A stretch of DNA of 41,887 nt, taken from positions 1 through 41,887 of the forward strand of contig JBGURP010000043.1 of NCBI GenBank assembly GCA_045132055.1, in the 5' to 3' direction. This stretch comes from F23-D06 sp045132055. Its GTDB lineage: Bacteria > Bacteroidota > Bacteroidia > Bacteroidales > WCHB1-69. Shown piece by piece: positions 31,786 through 37,568 of this stretch. The notes beneath the pieces are model-generated. The model saw only the letters and a list, made by a program, of their open reading frames with translations, made no database searches and had not been told where the DNA came from. Each line of letters begins with the position of its first letter. Position 1 is the first letter of the stretch. A program made the position numbers and the translations under genes.

Positions 31786-32268
31786 ATGTCAAGATTTAAA
31801 AAGAACGGAAAAAAAGAGACACCTGAACTCAACATGGGTTCCATGTCTGATATTATCTTTATGTTTTTGTTCTTCTTTATGGTGATCACCACGATGCGTG
31901 AGGCTTCTCTGAAAGTGCATTTCACCCCGCCGCAAGCAACTGAAATCCAGAAACTGGAGAAGAAATCCCTCGTGGCCAACATCTATGTGGGCGCACCTAT
32001 CAGCAAGAATGAAAACACCCTCCCCCCCGGCGAGGTTTCCGTACAATTGAATGATCAGACTATCAAGGCTGAAGAGCTGGTCACCGACGTGCGCGACTTT
32101 ATCGGTACCGAGAAAGAGTCCCGCGACGCTCAGGATCGTGACAAGCTGACCTTCTCCCTGAAAGTCGATAAGGATGTTCAAATGCGTTACGTGAATACCA
32201 TTAAGCAGGAACTTCGTAAGAACAACGCGCTTAAAATCAACTACGCCGCAGGTAAGAAAGCAAACTAA
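31786..32268 (+). CDS. ExbD/TolR-type protein, second copy
   Basis: The product has 160 residues. It begins MSRFKKNGKKETPELNMGSMSDIIFMFLFFFMVITTM, with the conserved Asp near residue 22 at the start of the only membrane helix, then a periplasmic domain ending in a V-x-MRYVNTIKQELR helix. It starts 21 nt after the first exbD. Two different ExbD proteins beside one ExbB are typical for Bacteroidota and suggest a heteromeric motor. Confidence 0.9.
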   Translation: MSRFKKNGKKETPELNMGSMSDIIFMFLFFFMVITTMREASLKVHFTPPQATEIQKLEKKSLVANIYVGAPISKNENTLPPGEVSVQLNDQTIKAEELVTDVRDFIGTEKESRDAQDRDKLTFSLKVDKDVQMRYVNTIKQELRKNNALKINYAAGKKAN

Positions 32269-32294
32269 TCTTGCTAACACTCAATTCTATATAC

Positions 32295-32325
32295 AAGGCA
32301 GACCCTCAAGGCCTGCCTTTTTTTT
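32295..32325 (+). terminator. Rho-independent terminator of the ExbB/ExbD operon
   Basis: AAGGCAG pairs with CTGCCTT, with an inner CC/GG pair and a run of eight T. The yicC promoter begins 2 nt after the T run. Confidence 0.88.
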
Positions 32326-32326
32326 G

Positions 32327-32334
32327 TATCTTTG
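32327..32334 (+). promoter_or_regulatory. -7 promoter element TATCTTTG for yicC
   Basis: This is an exact TAnnTTTG match directly behind the exbD terminator, 21 nt before the ATG at 32356. The leader would be ~15 nt. Confidence 0.7.
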
Positions 32335-32355
32335 CCGCGCTAAAAAACTGATACT

Positions 32356-33228
32356 ATGATAAAATCCATGACCGGCTTCGGGCGCACAACCATCGAGGTT
32401 ACCGGTAAATCCATCACCGTTGAGATTCGCACGCTCAACAGCAAACAGCTGGACCTGAATACCCGCATTGCTCCGCTGTTCCGTAATAATGAAAATGAGA
32501 TCCGCTCTCTGATCTCCCGTGAACTTGAACGCGGCAAAATCGACTTTTCCCTTTCCATCGACAAGAATGCTGCCGCCACTGTTTCTATCAATCCGGAACT
32601 TGCCAAATCCTATTACGATTCGCTCAATATGCTTTCCAAAGAGTTGGGAAACACCGTAGAGAGCGACATTTTCTTGCAAGTGCTCCGTATGCCCGACGTG
32701 ATTTCCACACCACAGGAGGAATTGTCGGAAGAACTGTGGAACGCAGTGAAGAATGCCATTCAGGAGACTTGCGACAAGGTCAACGACTTCCGCATCACGG
32801 AAGGTGCGGTGTTGGCCAAGGATTTTGAAAAACGCATTTGCCTCATCCGCGACATGATCGACGAGGTGACGCCATTTGAGGAAAACCGCATTGCCACATT
32901 GCGCGCCAAGTTTGAGAAGGGCCTCGCAGAGCTCAGTCCCAAAGTCCAATTCGATGCGAACCGCATGGAGCAGGAGATTTTCTTCTACATTGAGAAATTG
33001 GATATCACGGAAGAGAAGGTGCGCCTGCGCAAGCATTGCAACTACTTCCTGGAAACCATGAACGAGCCGCAGGCCAATGGTAAGAAACTCGGTTTTATCG
33101 TACAGGAATGTGGCCGCGAAATCAACACGCTCGGTTCCAAGTGCAACGATTTCAAAATCCAGCAAATCGTGGTTCGCATGAAAGACGAACTCGAGAAATT
33201 GAAAGAACAATTGGCTAATATTTTATAG
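32356..33228 (+). CDS. YicC/YloC-family endoribonuclease
   Basis: The product has 290 residues. The N-terminal MIKSMTGFGR, then VEIRTLNSKQLDLNTR and ELERGKIDF, is the YicC_N signature. The C-terminal DUF1732-like part ends MNEPQANGKKLGFIVQECGREINTLGSKCNDFKIQQIVVRMKDELEKLKEQLANIL, with the conserved glutamates of the active site. The family has RNase activity on mRNA or sRNA in other bacteria. Its stop codon is the first base of a heptad array, and der follows. Confidence 0.93.
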   Translation: MIKSMTGFGRTTIEVTGKSITVEIRTLNSKQLDLNTRIAPLFRNNENEIRSLISRELERGKIDFSLSIDKNAAATVSINPELAKSYYDSLNMLSKELGNTVESDIFLQVLRMPDVISTPQEELSEELWNAVKNAIQETCDKVNDFRITEGAVLAKDFEKRICLIRDMIDEVTPFEENRIATLRAKFEKGLAELSPKVQFDANRMEQEIFFYIEKLDITEEKVRLRKHCNYFLETMNEPQANGKKLGFIVQECGREINTLGSKCNDFKIQQIVVRMKDELEKLKEQLANIL

Positions 33229-33255
33229 TGAGCAGTGAGTAGTGAGTAGTGAACA
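33228..33255. repeat. Degenerate heptanucleotide tandem repeat, four units
   Basis: The units are GTGAGCA, GTGAGTA, GTGAGTA and GTGAACA, in exact 7-nt register. The first base is the last base of the yicC stop codon. Confidence 0.85.
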
Positions 33256-33358
33256 GGGTACAAGGTCCCCTTAATTCCTCTCTCCTCCTTTACTCCTTAC
33301 TCCTTACTCCTCTTTTACCCCCATTCACCCTTTTCACCTCTTTAACCCCTTGTACCCT
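33255..33358. repeat. Inverted repeat enclosing a polypyrimidine tract with TTACTCC heptads
   Basis: The 11-nt arms AGGGTACAAGG (33255-33265) and CCTTGTACCCT (33348-33358) are perfectly complementary across 82 nt. The sequence between is nearly all C and T with scattered A. It includes three TTACTCC heptads (33290-33310). The whole gap separates yicC from der. Confidence 0.75.
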
Positions 33359-33383
33359 CTTAACCCATTATAACCCATTCATC

Positions 33384-34688
33384 ATGTCAAACATACTCTC
33401 TCTTATCGGTCGGCCCAACGTGGGCAAATCAACATTGTTCAACCGTTTGATTCAGGCGCGCGAGGCTATCGTGGATTCTGTGGCCGGCGTGACGCGCGAC
33501 CGCCATTACGGCAAATCCGATTGGAATGGTTACGAATTCTCGGTGATTGACACGGGCGGCTATGTAGTCGGTTCGGATGATATTTTCGAGTCGGAAATAC
33601 GCAAGCAGGCACAACTGGCGATTGAAGAATCGGATGTGATTGTATTCATGGTGGATGGTCGCGAGGGACTCACTCCATTGGACGAAGAAGTGGCGCAAAT
33701 TTTGCGCCGTTCCAAGAAACCCTACTATTTGGCTGTGAATAAGATTGACAGTCCCAGCAACTATTTTGATTATACCGAGTTTTATGCGCTGGGTGTGGAA
33801 CAGATTTTCCCTATCTCCGCTGTTTCCGGTGGAGGCACGGGCGAGTTGTTAGATGAGGTGGTGAAGCACTTTTCCAAAGATGTGGAGCACGCACCCGACG
33901 ACCTGCCTCGAATTGCCATCGTGGGCAAACCCAATGTAGGCAAATCTTCCATCATCAACGCGTTTTTGGGTGAGGACCGCCACATTGTGACACCGCTTGC
34001 CGGCACCACGCGTGACACTATCTTTACGCGCTACCGCAACTTTGGCTTCGACTTCTATCTTATTGACACAGCCGGTTTGCGCAAAAAGAGCAAAGTGGAA
34101 GAGGATTTGGAGTTCTACTCCGTGATGCGTGCCGTGCGCTCCATCGAAAATGCCGATGTCTGCATTGTGATGGCGGATGCTTCGCAAGGTTTCGACCAAC
34201 AGGATCTCAACATCTTCGGTCTCGCTGCCCGCAACCACAAAGGCATTGTATTGGTGATGAACAAGTGGGATCTCATCGAAAAGGATACCCATACGCATAA
34301 ACAATACGAAGATTTGATCAAAAAGCGCATCGCGCCTTTCAACGATGTGCCGATTATTTTCACGTCAGTTTTGGAAAAACAGCGCATCTACAAAGTGCTT
34401 GAAACGGCCATAGAGGTATATAAAAACCGCACGCGCAAGGTCTCCACTTCGGAGCTCAACGACGTGCTGTTGCCGATTATCCAGCATACCCCGCCGCCAA
34501 TGAACAAAGACAAGGTTATCCGCATCAAATATGTTACACAGTTGCCAGTAGCTTACCCATCGTTCGCTTTCTTCTGCAACTTGCCACAATATGTCGTGGA
34601 TTCCTATAAGCGTTTTCTGGAAAACCAGATTCGTAAGAACTGGGATTATTCCGGAGTTCCCATGGAGATTTATTTCAGAAAGAAGTAG
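33384..34688 (+). CDS. der: Ribosome-associated GTPase Der (EngA)
   Basis: The product has 434 residues with two GTPase domains in tandem. The first G1 motif is GRPNVGKST near residues 9-17, with later motifs DTGGY and NKID. The second has GKPNVGKSS, AGTTRDT, DTAGLRKKSKVEE and NKWD. A C-terminal KH-like domain follows (KVIRIKYVTQLPVAYPSFAFFCN...). It acts in assembly of the 50S subunit. The Met at 33384 is chosen because the in-frame upstream extension encodes only the low-complexity polypyrimidine repeat. Confidence 0.97.
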   Translation: MSNILSLIGRPNVGKSTLFNRLIQAREAIVDSVAGVTRDRHYGKSDWNGYEFSVIDTGGYVVGSDDIFESEIRKQAQLAIEESDVIVFMVDGREGLTPLDEEVAQILRRSKKPYYLAVNKIDSPSNYFDYTEFYALGVEQIFPISAVSGGGTGELLDEVVKHFSKDVEHAPDDLPRIAIVGKPNVGKSSIINAFLGEDRHIVTPLAGTTRDTIFTRYRNFGFDFYLIDTAGLRKKSKVEEDLEFYSVMRAVRSIENADVCIVMADASQGFDQQDLNIFGLAARNHKGIVLVMNKWDLIEKDTHTHKQYEDLIKKRIAPFNDVPIIFTSVLEKQRIYKVLETAIEVYKNRTRKVSTSELNDVLLPIIQHTPPPMNKDKVIRIKYVTQLPVAYPSFAFFCNLPQYVVDSYKRFLENQIRKNWDYSGVPMEIYFRKK

Positions 34689-34803
34689 AAAGAGTGAGTT
34701 GTGTTTTGTGGTAATTGTGCTTCATTTCTTGACCTGTAAAAAAGAGAGATAGATTTTTTCTTTAATAATACGGTTAAAATCAGTAAATTACAGAAAAAAT
34801 TCG

Positions 34804-34813
34804 AGGGGGGGGG
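34804..34813 (+). repeat. Poly-G tract (nine G) upstream of the small lipoprotein gene
   Basis: Nine consecutive G lie in otherwise AT-rich sequence, 17 nt before the -7 box at 34831. They occupy the position expected for the -33 box. Such tracts can slip during replication. Confidence 0.75.
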
Positions 34814-34830
34814 TGGATTCTAATTTTTAG

Positions 34831-34838
34831 TATTTTTG
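34831..34838 (+). promoter_or_regulatory. -7 promoter element TATTTTTG
   Basis: This is an exact TAnnTTTG match. Transcription would start near 34844 and give an ~83-nt leader. The -33 region coincides with the poly-G tract. Confidence 0.65.
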
Positions 34839-34864
34839 CACGTCTGTTTGCGATGCTTTCGTGT

Positions 34865-34919
34865 AAGGGACTCCACGTTAGTATCGAGGCAGATGATAGT
34901 AATAATCAAGGAGTCCTTT
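34865..34919 (+). promoter_or_regulatory. Leader hairpin hiding the ribosome binding site
   Basis: GGACTCC (34868-34874) pairs with GGAGTCC (34910-34916), and A65-A66 can pair with T17-T18 after one bulged G. The only Shine-Dalgarno-like sequence, AAGGAG (34908-34913), lies within the 3' arm, 13 nt before the ATG at 34927. An alternative pairing (TCTG with CAGA and CGAT with ATCG) would compete with it. Confidence 0.5.
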
Positions 34920-34926
34920 AAAAAAA

Positions 34927-35136
34927 ATGAAAAAAGTATTAGTGATTTTCGCTTCAGTAGCATTGTTGGCAGCAATTAGCACCTCTTGCAGTAAAGGTTG
35001 TCATTGTTATTACAAAACCGACCTCTATCATGTTGCACCTGTTTTCGAAGATGAAACTATGAGCAAGGATGATTGCACCGCTAAACAAGCTGAATTGAAT
35101 GATCTTGAAGGTATGAATATGATTAAATGTAAATAA
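34927..35136 (+). CDS. Small Cys-rich lipoprotein, function unknown
   Basis: The product has 69 residues. The signal MKKVLVIFASVALLAAISTSC gives Cys21 as lipidated residue. The mature part has a KGCHCYYKTD cluster (Cys25 and Cys27) and further Cys at 50 and 68, so two disulfides or a metal site are possible. I recognise no family. It has its own promoter, a structured leader and a terminator, so it is a single-gene unit. Confidence 0.75.
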   Translation: MKKVLVIFASVALLAAISTSCSKGCHCYYKTDLYHVAPVFEDETMSKDDCTAKQAELNDLEGMNMIKCK

Positions 35137-35158
35137 TCATTTTCACCTGAAATTAGAA

Positions 35159-35192
35159 AGAGAGAATCTCAATCGAGATTCTCTCTTTTTTT
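35159..35192 (+). terminator. Rho-independent terminator
   Basis: AGAGAGAATCTC-AATC-GAGATTCTCTCT is a perfect 12-bp stem with a T run of seven. It ends the small lipoprotein transcript. Confidence 0.9.
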
Positions 35193-35300
35193 ATGCTTTA
35201 TTCTTTTTTTCTCCGAAAATTTGACAAGAAAACAAAGAAAAGAATCTATCTTTTTTTTCAACACTCTGATTATCAGCAAGAAAAAATTTTCTAAAAACCA

Positions 35301-35330
35301 TTGACAAATAAAAAAGGTGTATTACTTTTG
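35301..35330 (+). promoter_or_regulatory. Promoter of the ABC/GntR operon: TTGACA ... TACTTTTG
   Basis: The -33 TTG at 35301 and the exact -7 TACTTTTG at 35323-35330 are about 20 nt apart, the standard Bacteroidota spacing. It is the best-formed promoter in the window. The start codon of the ATPase gene is at 35386. Confidence 0.8.
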
Positions 35331-35333
35331 CGG

Positions 35334-35353
35334 TGTATTAGTTCACTAACACA
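35334..35353 (+). promoter_or_regulatory. Candidate GntR/YtrA operator
   Basis: TGTATTAGTTCACTAACACA is an imperfect palindrome: TGT/ACA and TTAG/CTAA arms around TTCA, with one A-C mismatch. It begins 4 nt after the -7 box, covering the transcription start. Binding there would block the polymerase. The GntR-family gene at the end of this operon is the likely ligand-responsive regulator. Confidence 0.6.
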
Positions 35354-35385
35354 CTAAACAAGTAAAACACTTAAATATTATTGTC

Positions 35386-36222
35386 ATGATACAGTTAGAA
35401 AACATCCAATTCGGCTACGTCAAGAGCAGACCCCTGTTCAAGGAGTTGAGCCTGACGATGGAGCCGGGGCACATTTACGGTTTGCTGGGCAAAAACGGCG
35501 CCGGCAAGACCACATTGTTAAAAATCATGTCGGGTTTGCGCTTCCCGGATAGTGGCACGGCCACCATTCTAGGAGAAAATGCCACGCTGCGCAAGTCCGA
35601 AGCTATGCGCGATATCTATTTCCTGCAAGAGGAGATGTTTGTGCCCCACCTCAAGATTGAGCAGTTCGAGGCAGCATATGCTCCATTCTACCCCAACTTC
35701 AACCACGAACAGTTTGAGGAATACCTCCGCGAGTTGGAATTGGACAAAGAGACTGGCTACATGGACAAGCTCTCGCACGGACAGAAGAAGAAAGTGCTCA
35801 TCGCCTTTGCATTGGCCACCAACACCAAGATCCTCTTCATGGATGAACCCACTAACGGTTTGGATATTCCTTCCAAGAGCACTTTCCGCAAGTTGATGGC
35901 TTCGGCAGCCGATGACTCCCGCTTGGTGCTTATTTCTACCCATCAAGTGCGCGACCTGCATAGCCTCATTGACATGGTGGCCGTCTTGGACAACGGACAC
36001 ATGTTGCTCAATGCTTCCACCTACGAGATTACGCAGAAGTTGCTCTTTGATGTGGATGACGCCAAAAGTACAGATGGCAAGGTTTTCTACACTGAGGAGA
36101 CTCCGCGCGGCAACTATCAAGTGAAAGAGAATGTGAATAATATCGATTCCAGCCTTGATCTTGAACTGCTGTTCAACGCAGCAATCACTAACAAAAACGA
36201 AATTGCTAACCTTTTTAAATAA
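35386..36222 (+). CDS. ABC transporter ATP-binding protein
   Basis: The product has 278 residues. Walker A GKNGAGKT (35-42), the signature LSHGQ (129-133), Walker B ILFMDE (149-154) and the H-loop His186 (STHQV) are all present. The final ~70 residues extend beyond the core and are not like a classic regulatory domain. Genes of this layout (ATPase, membrane protein, YtrA-type GntR) are usually exporters that respond to membrane stress or peptide antibiotics. The substrate is unknown. Confidence 0.92.
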   Translation: MIQLENIQFGYVKSRPLFKELSLTMEPGHIYGLLGKNGAGKTTLLKIMSGLRFPDSGTATILGENATLRKSEAMRDIYFLQEEMFVPHLKIEQFEAAYAPFYPNFNHEQFEEYLRELELDKETGYMDKLSHGQKKKVLIAFALATNTKILFMDEPTNGLDIPSKSTFRKLMASAADDSRLVLISTHQVRDLHSLIDMVAVLDNGHMLLNASTYEITQKLLFDVDDAKSTDGKVFYTEETPRGNYQVKENVNNIDSSLDLELLFNAAITNKNEIANLFK

Positions 36223-36230
36223 TCAGCATT

Positions 36231-36443
36231 ATGAAAAAATACACCAATAAGATTTTGATTATCACATTGATAGCAGCTGCAGTGCTGATGATTGTCGTTA
36301 GCACGGTAGAAATTCGCAAGGCTTTCCATAACGGTGAGATAAAAACCCATAAAGAGTGGGAAACGATCCACGTGTGTCCTACTACGCCGGATGTCCCGTT
36401 GACTCTTGATTCATTGGAATCCTTAAGCAATATTGAAAAATAA
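36231..36443 (+). CDS. Small single-helix membrane protein, function unknown
   Basis: The product has 70 residues. A basic N-terminus (MKKYTNK) is followed by one hydrophobic helix (about 8-26: ILIITLIAAAVLMIVVSTV) and a polar ~40-residue tail. It lies 8 nt after the ATPase gene and 19 nt before the membrane protein gene, so it belongs to the operon. It may be a transporter accessory subunit; no family is recognised. Confidence 0.7.
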   Translation: MKKYTNKILIITLIAAAVLMIVVSTVEIRKAFHNGEIKTHKEWETIHVCPTTPDVPLTLDSLESLSNIEK

Positions 36444-36462
36444 CCCTTAAAAGTATAAGATT

Positions 36463-37179
36463 ATGAATACCAAGAATATAACAAACCTTTTGAAGGCCTA
36501 TTTTATTGAAAGTTGGAAGACAGATCTGTTCCAATTCGGTATTTTGGTGGCTATTATTTTGTTTGGAACCCTTGCGAATGGTGCAAGCATGCATTTCGCC
36601 ATTTTTTGTGCCACTATTTTCTTGATGATTTATCCGGAACGCCTGTTCCGTAACCTGCACAGCAATTCTCCGAAAATCCACTATCTCTCCATACCTGCAT
36701 CTAACAGCGAAAAGGTGGTCGCCAACATGCTGCTGGCCAACATCTATTATGTAGCTGGGTTGGCACTTTCCTGTGTCATAGGGCTTGGATTGGCTCATTT
36801 GTACTTGACCATGCGCGGATTCGACGGTGTGAGTTTGCAGACTTCTATCAATGGTAACGGGATATTGCTTATGTATGGCATGCTTGCTGTCTTCTTCTTC
36901 GGAAGTGTTTATTTCCGCAAAAAAACTACTCTTTCCACAATAGGTGTCAGTATGCTGATCGGTTTGATTTTCACAACTTTGTTTTCTCTGGTGCTTTGGG
37001 TGAACGGAATAATTTTAATACCTAAAGATGCGGTTTTTGGCGATTATAGATGGAGTTTTAACTATCCGGAAGACATCTCCGAGCGTTTCTTGAACGCGTT
37101 ATTCTATTTGTTCTTGGCTGGAGAGATTATTTATTTTTACGCACTCAGTTTTCTGAGACTTAAAGAAACGGAGGCATAG
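36463..37179 (+). CDS. ABC-2-like membrane protein
   Basis: The product has 238 residues with about six hydrophobic helices (near 23-40, 45-60, 83-105, 128-145, 155-180 and 212-232). The sequence between helices 2 and 3, LFRNLHSNSPKIHYLSIPASNSEKVVANML, is typical of ABC-2 membrane subunits in Bacteroidota. It presumably forms the transport pore with the ATPase at 35386. The GntR gene starts 1 nt after its stop codon. Confidence 0.78.
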   Translation: MNTKNITNLLKAYFIESWKTDLFQFGILVAIILFGTLANGASMHFAIFCATIFLMIYPERLFRNLHSNSPKIHYLSIPASNSEKVVANMLLANIYYVAGLALSCVIGLGLAHLYLTMRGFDGVSLQTSINGNGILLMYGMLAVFFFGSVYFRKKTTLSTIGVSMLIGLIFTTLFSLVLWVNGIILIPKDAVFGDYRWSFNYPEDISERFLNALFYLFLAGEIIYFYALSFLRLKETEA

Positions 37180-37180
37180 T

Positions 37181-37540
37181 ATGTCAATAGATTTCAACAA
37201 CACACAGACTATTTGGATGCAGCTGGTAGATTGGGTTTTCGAACAGATCCTGACCGCTGCCTGGAAACCCGGCGACAAGGCGAAGTCGGTGCGCGAGCTG
37301 GCCGTGATGTTCGAAGTGAACCCCAACACGGTGATGCGTTCATACGATTACCTGCAGAACAAAGAGATTATTTTTAACAAGCGTGGCGTGGGATTCTTCA
37401 TTGCCGAAGATGCCACAGAAAAAATCATAGCCATACGAAAAAAGCAGTTTTTGGAGATGGAAGTCCCCGCCTTTGTTAAGAATATGAGACTTTTGGGCAT
37501 TGATATTCAGGAGATAGTGGAGATGGCGAAGGGTAATTAG
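37181..37540 (+). CDS. GntR-family regulator, YtrA type
   Basis: The product has 119 residues, the short length of the YtrA subfamily. The winged helix-turn-helix covers about 10-80: WMQLVDWVFEQILTAAWKPGDKAKSVRELAVMFEVNPNTVMRSYDYLQNKEIIFNKRGVGFFI. A short C-terminal helical tail (85-119) is probably for dimerisation. It is the last gene of the ABC operon, and the operator-like palindrome at 35334 suggests it represses its own operon. Confidence 0.92.
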   Translation: MSIDFNNTQTIWMQLVDWVFEQILTAAWKPGDKAKSVRELAVMFEVNPNTVMRSYDYLQNKEIIFNKRGVGFFIAEDATEKIIAIRKKQFLEMEVPAFVKNMRLLGIDIQEIVEMAKGN

Positions 37541-37542
37541 TT

Positions 37543-37563
37543 AATTGAGAATTGAAAATTGAG
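37543..37563. repeat. Degenerate heptanucleotide tandem repeat, three units
   Basis: The units are AATTGAG, AATTGAA and AATTGAG. They end 5 nt before the ATG of the subtilase gene, where a ribosome binding site would be expected. Confidence 0.8.
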
Positions 37564-37568
37564 AATTT

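Noticed and set aside
33249..33383. An N-terminal extension of Der reaching back to an in-frame ATG at 33249.
   Set aside because: The extension encodes only the low-complexity pyrimidine repeat. The ATG at 33384 gives the conserved MSNILSLIGRPNVGKST start.
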